Shown: piece after piece, positions 8,258-16,388 of the stretch | Position numbering within the stretch: the first letter of the stretch is position 1 | How the letters are laid out: the number at the start of each line of letters is the position of its first letter | Assembly (NCBI GenBank): GCA_001593935.1 | Contig: LUCE01000009.1 | Coordinates: 1 to 45,683, forward strand | Direction: 5' to 3' | Length of the DNA stretch: 45,683 bases | From: Candidatus Bathyarchaeota archaeon B26-2 | GTDB lineage: Archaea > Thermoproteota > Bathyarchaeia > Bathyarchaeales > B26-1 | Translations under genes and position numbers: made by a program | The notes under the pieces: model-generated | Told to the model about the DNA's origin: nothing | The model's input: the letters and a program-made list of their open reading frames with translations, nothing else | The model's database searches: none

Positions 8258-9454
8258 TTGGCTGGAGACTGTTCGGTTCGGGTCTTTGAACGGGTTCTAA
8301 CGGACGTTGGGGCTGGAATATATGTGGCGGATTGGAAGGTTACGAACGAGGAGTTTGGGCTTGGAGAGCGGTGGACGATAGAGAAGCGTAGACTCAGCGG
8401 AGGCCTGTCAGACGGCGTAGACATAGTAGCTGTGGACAATGGTGCCTTTTCCTTCACCATTGTTCCGACCAGAGGGATGGGCATCTGGAAGGGATTCTTT
8501 AAAGGAGTCCGCCTAGGATGGGATTCTCCGGTTGAAAACCCAGTTCACCCGCACCACATAAACCTCGAAGCCCGCGGAGGCCTCGGCTGGCTTGAGGGCT
8601 TCAACGAATGGATCGTAAGATGCGGCTTGGAAAACTTTGGCGCTCCTGGAACCGATGTAATAATCGACAACATGGGTAGAGAGCGGGAAGTAACACTTAC
8701 ACTCCATGGGAAGATAGCCAACATACCTGCAGAGAGAGTTACTGTTAGGGTTAGGTTAGAGCCAAAAGTGGAGCTCGAAGTTGAGGGAGTCGTCTACGAA
8801 AGATCGATGTTCGGACCGAACCTCAGACTAACCACTAGAATCGTTACCTCACCTGGGGACAACAAGGTCCGCATCATGGACACTGTGGAGAACCTTAAAT
8901 CCTCCCCTGCGGAGATGCAACTCCTATATCACTGCAACTACGGCAAACCGGTTCTAGACGAAGGAACACGAATCTTGGCGCCCTTCCGAATAGTTGCACC
9001 TAGAGACGCAAGGGCGGCTGAAGATATAGCATCTTTCGACGTCTACGGGCCACCCGAGACCGGGTTCGTCGAACAAGTATACTTCTGTGAACTCGCTGGA
9101 GATTCTGACGGACGTACAGTCGTTGCCCTCGTAAACCGTGACGAAACTTTAGCGACGTCGATCTCCTTCTCGTTGAGAGAACTCCCTTACTTCACAATCT
9201 GGAAGAACACAGCCTCCCTAGAAGAGGGCTACGTCACCGGGCTTGAACCGGCTACCAGCTTCCCGAACACCAGAAGGTTCGAGAGGGAGAAGGGCCGAGT
9301 GATAAAGTTAGAGCCTAAGGGCAAGTATAGAGCCGAGATCGAACTGTCGGTCCACATGGGGAGAGATGACGTCCAGAAGGTGAAGGCGGAGATCGAGAGG
9401 TTTAAGGTTGAACCTAAGATATACCAAAGGCCTATCCGAGACTATTCAACGTAG
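8258..9454 (+). CDS. DUF4432 family protein, aldose-1-epimerase-like
   Basis: A 398-aa protein of the galactose-mutarotase-like beta-sandwich fold, DUF4432 type. It shows the family's IVPTRGMGI segment (about 67-75), a conserved Asn/His region (HPHHINLEARGGLGWLEGF) and LLYHCNYGKP (about 226-235), where mutarotase-type enzymes carry active-site His residues. The likely substrate is a sugar or sugar derivative; the exact reaction is not known for the family. A GGAGGT at 8244-8249 lies 8 nt before the TTG start at 8258. The GT75-like gene follows after 19 nt with its own ribosome-binding site, so an operon is likely. Confidence 0.82.
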   Translation: MAGDCSVRVFERVLTDVGAGIYVADWKVTNEEFGLGERWTIEKRRLSGGLSDGVDIVAVDNGAFSFTIVPTRGMGIWKGFFKGVRLGWDSPVENPVHPHHINLEARGGLGWLEGFNEWIVRCGLENFGAPGTDVIIDNMGREREVTLTLHGKIANIPAERVTVRVRLEPKVELEVEGVVYERSMFGPNLRLTTRIVTSPGDNKVRIMDTVENLKSSPAEMQLLYHCNYGKPVLDEGTRILAPFRIVAPRDARAAEDIASFDVYGPPETGFVEQVYFCELAGDSDGRTVVALVNRDETLATSISFSLRELPYFTIWKNTASLEEGYVTGLEPATSFPNTRRFEREKGRVIKLEPKGKYRAEIELSVHMGRDDVQKVKAEIERFKVEPKIYQRPIRDYST

Positions 9455-9473
9455 CCATCCGAAGGAGAGAGCC

Positions 9474-10589
9474 ATGAAGGTTCTCGTCGTAATAGCTTCG
9501 ATAAACGAGTTACGGAACATCAAGGACTTCGAGCCCATGTTGACCCAAGAAAACTCTAAGGTTGTCGTAGTTGACGAGTCGGATGGAACCGTACGGAGAA
9601 GAAACGACGAAATCCTCGAGGATATCCCCCATGAATATTATGGAGTTAGCGAAAGAAGTGAATGGTTCAGGGAGAGGTTCGGGTCATCCTCTTCTAAGTA
9701 TTTGAAAGTGATACCTGAACGGTGCCACGCCGAGACAAGTTTCGGCTTCTTAGTTGCCTATGAAGAAGAACCAGATGTCGTCTTGGAGGTGGACGACGAT
9801 GTCTTCCCCGTAAAAGGACATGATATACTGCGTGGGCACATCAGCAACCTCTTCTCCGAGGACGGAGTAACCGTCTCCTCTTCTTGGAAGTGGTATAACA
9901 CGCTAGAGAATCTAGAGCTCAACGTGGGTGACCCCATCTTCGCGAGGGGTCATCCATACTCAGAGGACACTAGAAAGGAGGAGTACAATTGGCGCACTCA
10001 GGGTGGACGGTGTGTTCTGAACATGGGGTTATGGACTGGACATCCAGATCTAGACGCTTTGACCATACTCTATTATGGAGGGCTTGATGGTAGGTGTAGG
10101 ATTAGAGCCTTAAGGTCTAAGAGGAAGAAGATAATTGTCGGTAGGGGAACCTACTTCGCCGTTTGTAGCATGAACACGGCCTTTAGGCCTAATGTCATCC
10201 CGGCGTTCTACCAGCTATACATGAACTATATGGGAGTAAACAGATTTGATGATATATGGTCCGGCCTCTTCTTGAAGAAGGTTGCCGACCATTTAGGCGA
10301 TAGAGTCTCCCTAGGTGAGCCAGTCGTCTATCACGACAAGAGGCCGCGGGACGTCTTTAAAGACTTGAAGAATGAGACGGACGGCTTAGCCATAAACGAG
10401 ACACTGTGGAGAACTGTTGAAGAGGCCGAGATAGAAGGCGAAACTTACTGGGACGCCTACAGTTCCCTAATCGAAGAGATGACTGTTAGGATTCCGAAGG
10501 CCTTCAAGAACCCAGACCACAAGAAGTTCTTGAAGGCTCAGATAGAGAGGATGAGGCTCTGGCTCGAGATCATAGATAAGATAAAGTGA
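9474..10589 (+). CDS. GT75/reversibly glycosylated polypeptide-like protein (UDP-arabinopyranose mutase family)
   Basis: A 371-aa protein resembling plant-type reversibly glycosylated polypeptides. It has a Rossmann-like start (KVLVVIASINELRNI), the D107-D108-D109 motif (EVDDDVFP) expected to bind the metal and nucleotide sugar, then RGHPYS and GLWTGHPDLDA, which match the family's RG-P-S and GLW-N-PD-DA segments. Plant enzymes interconvert UDP-arabinopyranose and UDP-arabinofuranose. In this archaeon a role in supplying a sugar nucleotide for glycans is inference. ATG 9474 is chosen because AAGGAGAG lies just upstream; the frame is open further up but overlaps the preceding gene. Confidence 0.8.
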   Translation: MKVLVVIASINELRNIKDFEPMLTQENSKVVVVDESDGTVRRRNDEILEDIPHEYYGVSERSEWFRERFGSSSSKYLKVIPERCHAETSFGFLVAYEEEPDVVLEVDDDVFPVKGHDILRGHISNLFSEDGVTVSSSWKWYNTLENLELNVGDPIFARGHPYSEDTRKEEYNWRTQGGRCVLNMGLWTGHPDLDALTILYYGGLDGRCRIRALRSKRKKIIVGRGTYFAVCSMNTAFRPNVIPAFYQLYMNYMGVNRFDDIWSGLFLKKVADHLGDRVSLGEPVVYHDKRPRDVFKDLKNETDGLAINETLWRTVEEAEIEGETYWDAYSSLIEEMTVRIPKAFKNPDHKKFLKAQIERMRLWLEIIDKIK

Positions 10590-10851
10590 GAGGGAAGTTC
10601 TAACATCTCTCTTCTCTCCTTAAATTGTCCTTGGGCTTGATATGTTCTTCTGGTGGAGGATGGTACCTGCTGTTTCTTCATGGCTTGCGACAAAGTACGC
10701 TACGGGAAGAGAGATGAGAAAGCCAGTTTACTCTGAGGGTTAAAGGTTTTAGAGATTGCCCCTTAAAGCATCCTTGTAGATGAGCAGCGTCTCAACCTTC
10801 CCATCCTGTTGACGGTCTCGTGTGGAAGGGTCTAGGCTATGGTCCGCTGGC

Positions 10852-12042
10852 TCACTTAAGGCCTTTATAATAGTTGAGTAGAGTCTCTACTCCGGCCTCT
10901 ATGGCCTTCATCTCCCCGAGAAACTCTCCCGTCGTCTCTTCGGATGGTAGAAATATAGTCTTCGAGCCGGGTATTGGCTCTTGGGGAACATTCACCATAC
11001 CCTTCAACGGCTTATAATCGAACCGCATCTCTGGTATCCTCTCGTCTAGAGGATAATGCATACAAGACCAACTGCCGTTTGGGAGCTGGTTATCCATGAA
11101 CGTGAAGACCGCCACGAGCCTAGATATACGATAAGCCCTTTCGATCGTTTCGTCCGTCCCCTCGCCGTACTCTATTAGAACCCTTAGAAGTTCCCCTGCT
11201 CCCCAGCCGACCTTACACTTGGACGGCCAAAGATAGGTGTAGAGAGGCATAGTCGCCTCAAACTCGAGGAGTTTTATCGCCGCCTCCAAGTAAGGGTTGG
11301 CGTCCGCTTCTGAGTATCTCCACCTCCGCCTCATAGCATCGTAGAGAACCGCTAAATATGCCATGCATGTTCCGACATGCCAGAACTCCTGTTTTGGACC
11401 CTTGTTGTCCAGAACCTTGGAGATCCTCTCTCCGGGCTTCACTTCGGTTATGAGGTCGCCTTCCGGAGTCATCTGAGTATACATTAAGCCTCTTTCACGC
11501 ATGTAGTCCTCGTTTGCCTCCACAAATTTGAGTATCCAGTCTCCAGCCTTTATGGCTGGCTCTCTCATATCAAGGGCAACCATCAAGTGGCCGAAGAAGC
11601 TCGTGTTGAGTGAGCCTATGCTCGGCTGCTCCTCAACCTTATCTGGGTCGTCCCCAATGTAATGGAACACTCCCCCCGACTTGTGCTGATACTGGAGTAT
11701 CCGGTTTATCACCAGTCTATTCCTAGCCAAGGGGTGGTTGATCCAAGCCGCAACCTTGAGGAAGGTCATTGGCCTATAAACCCTCTGCAGGACCTTATAT
11801 CCAAAGCATTCCTCGTCAAAGTAGATGTCGCCGTTCGGTTTAACGGCGTTCTCAGCAACCCAATCGAGTATCTCACTGATCACCCTTTGGTCGACGCCTG
11901 CAGCATACAAGCCCCAAGAGGCCTTATGGACATACTCTATGCTGCGTACCTTCATGATCGGCCCGAGAGGAGCCCTCCTCCGAAGTAAGAAGCCCCCACC
12001 CTGCTGAATAGATATCCTGATCGCGCTCAAGAGGTGCTCCAA
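10852..12042 (-). CDS. Uncharacterised protein with alpha/alpha-toroid-like repeats
   Basis: A 396-aa soluble protein made of repeated helix pairs, reminiscent of (alpha/alpha)6 barrels such as glycosidases or prenyltransferase/terpenoid-cyclase-like folds. Recurrent features are small-residue helix packing (GWGAGELLRVLIEYGEG, about 285-301), Asp/Glu near helix ends (NGDIYFDEECFGYK, FMDNQLPNGSWS) and many aromatic residues facing a presumed cavity. No DXDD cyclase motif is visible. Sugar-lyase or hydrolase activity is possible given the sugar-active neighbours, but I would not name an activity. The TTG start has no clear ribosome-binding site. The flanking stretch 10590-10851 has no gene. Confidence 0.65.
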   Translation of the reverse strand: MEHLLSAIRISIQQGGGFLLRRRAPLGPIMKVRSIEYVHKASWGLYAAGVDQRVISEILDWVAENAVKPNGDIYFDEECFGYKVLQRVYRPMTFLKVAAWINHPLARNRLVINRILQYQHKSGGVFHYIGDDPDKVEEQPSIGSLNTSFFGHLMVALDMREPAIKAGDWILKFVEANEDYMRERGLMYTQMTPEGDLITEVKPGERISKVLDNKGPKQEFWHVGTCMAYLAVLYDAMRRRWRYSEADANPYLEAAIKLLEFEATMPLYTYLWPSKCKVGWGAGELLRVLIEYGEGTDETIERAYRISRLVAVFTFMDNQLPNGSWSCMHYPLDERIPEMRFDYKPLKGMVNVPQEPIPGSKTIFLPSEETTGEFLGEMKAIEAGVETLLNYYKGLK

Positions 12043-12364
12043 GTTGAGGATGCGGCTCCTAATCTCGGACTTAATCTCAAGTTCACCTCTTGAAACTGGT
12101 CAACAGTTTTATGCACGGTTTCACGTTTAACATTTACCCAAGACCAGTTTTTCATTCTTTAGCCCCTAAAGCAGAGGTTGGTACGCTTCCTAAGATCGTG
12201 CTTCTACCTCTTCCTCGAGATGATTGTGTGCACGCTGAAATGTGCTGGGGTGTCGGGCTAGCTAGGGAGGCGATAAGGCTTGTTTGCTTAAGATATGACC
12301 GCAATGTTTATATGTAAACGGTTTACATATTACGTAATTGATTTACATTATTGAGGGGATTGAG
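12043..12364. other. Intergenic region carrying the promoter/operator of the RHH gene
   Basis: About 320 bases between divergent genes. A 75-codon open frame at 12090-12317 lacks a ribosome-binding site and runs into the operator, so I do not call it. The useful content is the palindrome at 12310-12330 and an extra half-site at 12342-12348. Confidence 0.6.
12310..12330. promoter_or_regulatory. Perfect 21-bp palindrome, probable operator of the RHH gene
   Basis: Arms ATATGTAAAC and GTTTACATAT flank a central G with no mismatch. A TATA-like TTTATAT overlaps its left edge (12307-12313), so a bound protein would block the pre-initiation complex. A further half-site TTTACAT (12342-12348) lies 20 bp, about two helical turns, after the equivalent arm. 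The next gene encodes an RHH protein, a class that commonly represses its own promoter at such palindromes. Confidence 0.7.
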
Positions 12365-12910
12365 ATGCTTAATCAGGATGAGTGGAGGGAAAGACGTAAA
12401 GAGGCTATAAAAGAGTGGAAGGAGCGGATGAGAGAGTGGAGGGAGAGGCTGAAAGAGTGGAGAGAGTTGGTTAGGTCGAGGATAGGTCAGGAGGCCCTCC
12501 CTCTTCCACCGATGCCTCCTCTGCCTCCGATGCCTTCCATACCCAGACCTCGGTCTAATGTCGTTGCTTCGCGTATAGGTGACGAAGAATTGAACGCGAT
12601 CGATATGTTGGTCGAGGCCGGACTTTTCGGTACGCGATCGGAAGCGGTCGCTTACTTTGTCCGTGAGGGAATAAGAGCGCGGAGAGACGTCCTTGAGAGG
12701 GTCTCATCTGCGCTGGAGGAGATTCGGAGGATACGGAAGGAGGCCGAAGAGTATGTCACAAAATTAAAGAGGGAGATTGGACTTGTGGAGTTGGAAGAAC
12801 CCTCACAGCAAGAGAAGAGATGTCCCGAGTGCGGTAAGGACCTCACGAGTCTGCCTGAAGATATTGTAGCGTGTCCATACTGTGGATTCAGAGTTGGAAA
12901 AGAAGAGTAG
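12365..12910 (+). CDS. RHH DNA-binding protein with N-terminal charged repeat helix and C-terminal zinc ribbon
   Basis: A 181-aa protein with four parts. Residues 5-38 form a highly charged helix built from repeats of EW(K/R)ER about 7 residues apart. Residues 44-62 are proline-rich (PLPPMPPLPPMPSIP). Residues 64-105 form a ribbon-helix-helix fold (NVVASRIGDEELNAIDMLVE, then TRSEAVAYFVREGI). A coiled coil (106-140) leads to a zinc ribbon with CPECG and CPYCG. RHH proteins bind palindromes as paired dimers. ATG 12365 follows GAGGGG by 6 nt, so I prefer it to an upstream TTG. The palindrome at 12310-12330 just upstream suggests autorepression. Confidence 0.82.
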   Translation: MLNQDEWRERRKEAIKEWKERMREWRERLKEWRELVRSRIGQEALPLPPMPPLPPMPSIPRPRSNVVASRIGDEELNAIDMLVEAGLFGTRSEAVAYFVREGIRARRDVLERVSSALEEIRRIRKEAEEYVTKLKREIGLVELEEPSQQEKRCPECGKDLTSLPEDIVACPYCGFRVGKEE

Positions 12911-12940
12911 ATGAACACTTCTTTATCCTTTCGGATTTCC

Positions 12941-13393
12941 TTATCTTCCACTTTTATACTCTTCATACTCTCTGAGTTTCTGTCTTATGTGGTCCCTTAT
13001 GTACTCGTCGGCGTTTCTGTAGGGGGCTCTCGTCTCCTCGATCACCTCGTTTAAGAGCTCGTAGTCTTCCCTTGGTATCGGCACGTCTATGTAATACTCT
13101 TCGCCCTTCACCTCCTCTAGGCGTCGCCGGACAGCGTCCCTGACGAAGTCGGACGGCGTCGTGTAGCCTACAAGTTTTCCATCCTTTATAGCCTCAGATA
13201 TCTCCCTCAAGAGGTCTTCTGGTAGTATTATCGATTTCTCGAGCATACTCGTTATCGCATCAGCATACGTCTGCATTCTCCCGCTCTGAGCTATGAGCTC
13301 CCCTACGAGGCTCGTCAGCTTTTCATGGGTCTCATCGTTCACTTTTAGCGTCTTCAAGAGCCTTTTTCCTCCATAAAGCCGCCTATCTACCAT
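12941..13393 (-). CDS. Protein with two or three RHH-like segments
   Basis: A 150-aa, very charged protein. The N-terminal segment (about 14-52, TLKVNDETHEKLTSLVGEL then TYADAITSMLE) looks like a ribbon-helix-helix unit of the antitoxin type. The middle part (about 75-93, TTPSDFVRDAVRRRLEE) looks like the helix pair of a second, and the C-terminal part (about 101-142, YIDVPIPREDYELL then NADEYIRDHIRQKL) like a third. A chain with several RHH units could bind DNA as a pseudo-dimer. ATG 13393 follows GGGTGA. It shares its promoter region with the divergent RHH gene at 13521 and converges with the RHH-zinc gene. Confidence 0.72.
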   Translation of the reverse strand: MVDRRLYGGKRLLKTLKVNDETHEKLTSLVGELIAQSGRMQTYADAITSMLEKSIILPEDLLREISEAIKDGKLVGYTTPSDFVRDAVRRRLEEVKGEEYYIDVPIPREDYELLNEVIEETRAPYRNADEYIRDHIRQKLREYEEYKSGR

Positions 13394-13520
13394 GAAGTTT
13401 CACCCTTAGAGGATTTATATTTTTTGTATAAGAAGTGTAAGAAGAGTTAAATATGTATAATGAATACTTGGTGTATTGAATATACTCCATATAAGAAGTA
13501 GAAATGTGGGGGGGGACGCC
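13394..13520. promoter_or_regulatory. Divergent promoter region with imperfect palindrome and direct repeat
   Basis: This AT-rich spacer separates two divergent RHH genes. GTGTATT-G-AATATAC (13471-13485) is a palindrome with one mismatched pair. TATAAGAAGT occurs twice (13427-13436 and 13490-13499); the second copy is placed like a TATA box about 30 nt before the start at 13521. One or both RHH products may bind here. This is inferred from symmetry and position. Confidence 0.5.
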
Positions 13521-13757
13521 TTGAAGACGTGTATGGCTGTGACCGTGGAGAGGAGCCTCTTCAACATGATCGAGCAGCTAAGGGGCAGAGAGAAGAGGTC
13601 AACCTTCGTCGAGCACTTACTGCGGCTCGGACTTGAAGTCTATCAGATGCAGATGTCTGAAGGAGGAGAAGTTCCAAACGGGCTCTTGACGTCCCCAAAC
13701 CATTGTATGATCAAAGGCCGGAGAGGAACCCAGATGCGTAGTAGGCTGCGGAAGTGA
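13521..13757 (+). CDS. Small RHH (CopG-like) protein upstream of the portal gene
   Basis: A 78-aa protein with a single ribbon-helix-helix unit at about 4-42: strand MAVTVERS, helix LFNMIEQLRG, turn REKRS and helix TFVEHLLRLGLEVYQM. The remainder is short, basic and probably disordered. The TTG at 13521 follows a G-run after 3 nt; ATG 13533 is the alternative. The portal gene begins 15 nt after its stop, so the two are probably one transcript, which makes this a candidate regulator belonging to the viral remnant. Confidence 0.68.
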   Translation: MKTCMAVTVERSLFNMIEQLRGREKRSTFVEHLLRLGLEVYQMQMSEGGEVPNGLLTSPNHCMIKGRRGTQMRSRLRK

Positions 13758-13772
13758 AGAGGGAGTGAAGCC

Positions 13773-14981
13773 ATGAGCGGAGCTCTAAACTGGCTCAGAG
13801 AACGGATGGGTCTGATAGGCTCTGTCGGTCGATCCTCCGGCAGGCTCTTACCAGCATGGGCAAGTATATACGGCGAGATGCCTCCAATAGGATTCGACGA
13901 CTGCATAGCGGCGTACCTGAAGGACCCTGCATGCAAAGCCCTCGTCGACTTCTTGGCAGATCAGGTTGTTGGTGCGGGCTTCTACGTGACTGTTAACGAG
14001 AGATACGCGTACGCCGGTGAAGCTCGGCGGATCATAGAGGAGTTCTGTGAAGAGGTGAACTTAGACGGGTTGTTGCAGATAGGGGTTCGCGAGATCGTGG
14101 CGGCCGGCAACAGTTTCTGGGAGAAGGTTGAGCCCGATAGTCTAGAAGAGCTGAGGATACTACCCCTAACGAGCATCGAGAGGATTAGACGTGACCAGTA
14201 TGGACATGTTATAGGTTACGTCCAGTCAGCTCATTATGGCGGTAGAACTCTCAGTCCCAAAAGGATAATTCATTTCAAGTGGAACCCGGTAAACGGGGAA
14301 CCCTTCGGAACCGGCGTCTTAAGACCTCTGCTCGAGGCTTACCGACTGAGCGACGGAGAGACGAGGATGGGTTTCCTAGAGATGAAGGCTCGGATGGAGA
14401 TGATGCTGCCAAAGATCTTCGAGAAGTACGCCGGGCCGGATGAACTCTGGGTCTTCGAGGGTATAAGCGATAAACAACTCGAGGAGTACCAGAGGGTCTT
14501 GAGGTCTAGGCCCAGAGAGGGTGCAAGATTCGTCTATAACCGGCCTGCCGACATAAAGACTGTTCAGATAGACCCGCGTACACAGTTCCAGGCATACCTA
14601 GAACATATACTCAACCAAGTCTACTTGGGTGGCGAGACGCCGCTCCCAAAGCTCTTCACCACCCCAGGCTTCACGGAGGCCTCAGCACGGGCAGCCCTCG
14701 AACTCGCTGAAAGGAAGATAATCTCCCTGCAGCGGTTCGTCAAGCGTATCGTGGAACGCGAGGTCTTCAAGCCGGTTCTCGAGCAGGCTGGCCACGATCC
14801 GAAGGAGGCTTGCGTCCGCCTTAACTGGGGAATGCCTGAGAAGCCTGAGATATCAGTCGTAGACCTGATCAAGGCGTGTGAGCTCGGTCTTATACGTCCA
14901 GAAGAGTTCCGCAGTATGATGAAGAAGATGGGATGGGAACTCCGCGAGACCGTGGAACCGAGTTCAACAGTAGGAACTTGA
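13773..14981 (+). CDS. Phage-type portal protein, orphan
   Basis: A 402-aa protein with the plan of head-tail phage portals, the ring at the capsid vertex through which DNA is packaged. An N-terminal helical wing (DFLADQVVGAGF) is followed by a conserved core (VAAGNSFWEKV, LPLTSIERIRRDQYGHVIGY, IIHFKWNPVNGEPFGTGVLR). Next come a long helix with TRMGFLEMKARMEMM and the C-terminal stem/crown region with FTEASARAALELAERKI. Length suits small HK97-like portals. ATG 13773 follows GGGAG. No terminase, protease, capsid or tail gene is recognisable nearby, so this is either a relic of a head-tail provirus or a domesticated portal. The frame is intact throughout. Confidence 0.82.
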   Translation: MSGALNWLRERMGLIGSVGRSSGRLLPAWASIYGEMPPIGFDDCIAAYLKDPACKALVDFLADQVVGAGFYVTVNERYAYAGEARRIIEEFCEEVNLDGLLQIGVREIVAAGNSFWEKVEPDSLEELRILPLTSIERIRRDQYGHVIGYVQSAHYGGRTLSPKRIIHFKWNPVNGEPFGTGVLRPLLEAYRLSDGETRMGFLEMKARMEMMLPKIFEKYAGPDELWVFEGISDKQLEEYQRVLRSRPREGARFVYNRPADIKTVQIDPRTQFQAYLEHILNQVYLGGETPLPKLFTTPGFTEASARAALELAERKIISLQRFVKRIVEREVFKPVLEQAGHDPKEACVRLNWGMPEKPEISVVDLIKACELGLIRPEEFRSMMKKMGWELRETVEPSSTVGT

Positions 14982-15014
14982 AGTGAAAGGAGAACAAGTC
15001 CTCTTGGACGTCTT

Positions 15015-15398
15015 CTAATCTGCTGAGGTCTTCCCTTCAAGGTTTTCGATCATGTTGATCAAGTATAAGAGTGCCTCAGCGATCACTGCGTGCTCCCAGT
15101 CCTCGGAGTCCTTTAGGGCTTTCAGGTTCGCCTTTAGGGCTTCAATCCCGGTTTTGGGCGGGGATAAGGGATCGACGATCACGTATGTCCGCGCCTCATA
15201 AATGATCTTGGCTTCGACAACTTGGCCTGGGCCTAACTGATCGTAGTAGGTGCTCTTTTTATTGAAGAGTATCACTTTACCGTCTGGGAGGCGGCCGATT
15301 ACTCCTCCATCCTTACCCTCAAAGGTTCTAACGATTAAGGTGTCTCCAACTTGGACTTTACTCTTCCTTTCAAAAAAATGACCTACCTCTTCAACCAT
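15015..15398 (-). CDS. TRAM/OB-fold-like small protein
   Basis: A 127-aa protein whose first 80 residues read as a TRAM-like small beta-barrel (VQVGDTLIVRTFEGKDGG, VIGRLPDGKVILF, LGPGQVVEAKIIYEARTYVIV), usual for RNA binding. A helical C-terminal part follows (about 85-125). TRAM-only proteins are common in archaea and some act as RNA chaperones; here the extra helical tail is unusual. An in-frame GTG lies at 15407, but GGGGTG sits 6 nt before ATG 15398. It converges with the portal gene. Confidence 0.72.
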   Translation of the reverse strand: MVEEVGHFFERKSKVQVGDTLIVRTFEGKDGGVIGRLPDGKVILFNKKSTYYDQLGPGQVVEAKIIYEARTYVIVDPLSPPKTGIEALKANLKALKDSEDWEHAVIAEALLYLINMIENLEGKTSAD

Positions 15399-15407
15399 AA
15401 ACGGCAC

Positions 15408-15799
15408 CCCGGAAATTTAACAACATTACTTCGATTTATAGACTGCATTTTGAGATTAATAACCTTTTGTTTTCTTCTTTTCTGAGAAGGGAAAGACGGA
15501 AAATCCCATTATTCCCACCAAAAAATCTCTACCAGCTACACGAGAGGCGAGCCTTAAGGATTGTCCTCCGCTTAAATTCATCGTTAATGAGACCTATAAT
15601 TGACACTTCCAATAACATTCTTCGGGAAGATTTCTCAAAGAATTGCTATTATTGTGGCAAAGAGTACGAATATCCAAGTGAACTTTTTTCTACTTAAAAG
15701 CGGTTTAAATAAAAGGAGGTTCTACATTTTTACTATTCTATGTAAATCAACCGGTATAACGAAGTTGCGAGTATCAACGTAACGTACGCGTTATGAGGG
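15408..15799. other. AT-rich intergenic gap within the accessory region
   Basis: About 390 bases clearly richer in A and T than the surroundings. A 76-codon frame (15467-15697) and a 60-codon frame exist but have no ribosome-binding site and atypical composition. One contains CYYCGKEYEYPSELF, possibly a leftover zinc-finger fragment. It may be decayed mobile DNA. I see no terminal repeats. Confidence 0.5.
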
Positions 15800-15805
15800 A
15801 TGCGG

Positions 15806-16162
15806 ATGGGAAAGACTACGGGGAGCTTCTTGGTGGGCTTCGGTCTATGCTTACTCCTGTTGGGTGTCGGGCCGCTCTCTCTAGCTGAGGTTGCGCGTGT
15901 ACTTAGGGACATGCCTGAATCTCCCTCTTCTAAAGCTATGAGGGCCTTCGCATCTCTCCTAAAGGGTAACCCCTACGCGTACGCCGCAGCGAAGAGGTTC
16001 TACGAGACCTGTGTAACCTTCTATGAAGTGATGAGTACCGTATGGGAGGTCCGGCTCTTCCACGTTTATAGCTCCATAATCGGAGCTATCATCATCGTGA
16101 AAGGCCTCCTATCACTTAGATCAAAAGAAGGGAAGATGAAACCCAAAGATGCACATAAATGA
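15806..16162 (+). CDS. Small membrane protein with two hydrophobic segments
   Basis: A 118-aa protein with an N-terminal transmembrane segment or uncleaved signal (about 8-29, FLVGFGLCLLLLGVGPLSLA), an exposed loop of about 55 residues with basic and aromatic residues, a second transmembrane segment (about 83-103, SSIIGAIIIVKGLLSL) and a lysine-rich tail. No family is recognised. GAGGGA at 15795-15800 lies 5 nt before ATG 15806, so I prefer that start to the ATG at 15800, which overlaps the site. Confidence 0.65.
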   Translation: MGKTTGSFLVGFGLCLLLLGVGPLSLAEVARVLRDMPESPSSKAMRAFASLLKGNPYAYAAAKRFYETCVTFYEVMSTVWEVRLFHVYSSIIGAIIIVKGLLSLRSKEGKMKPKDAHK

Positions 16163-16388
16163 TGAGAACTAAAGATTAGGGAGGTCTCTCCAAGAAGTCG
16201 ATCCCCATTACGTGAAGGCCCAGAAGTGTCGGCGCCGATAACCTTGATCTCCGTGTCACTTAACCATATCATAAATTTTTCAAGAATGTATTAATACTCA
16301 CAGGCCAAAACCCTTTTTTAGAGATCGTTCTTTCATTCACTATTTGTCGTGGGAGTTAATCGCATTAAAAGGGAGATCGTGGTGAGTT

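Noticed and set aside
10590-10851. Possible small gene or RNA between the GT75-like gene and the toroid gene
   Set aside because: No frame with a ribosome-binding site and no stable RNA fold recognised by eye.
12090-12317. A 75-codon open frame upstream of the RHH-zinc gene
   Set aside because: No ribosome-binding site, no recognisable domain, and it runs into the promoter palindrome.
15467-15697. A 76-codon open frame with CYYCGKEYEY in the AT-rich gap
   Set aside because: Atypical composition, no ribosome-binding site and only one CxxC; at best a decayed fragment.
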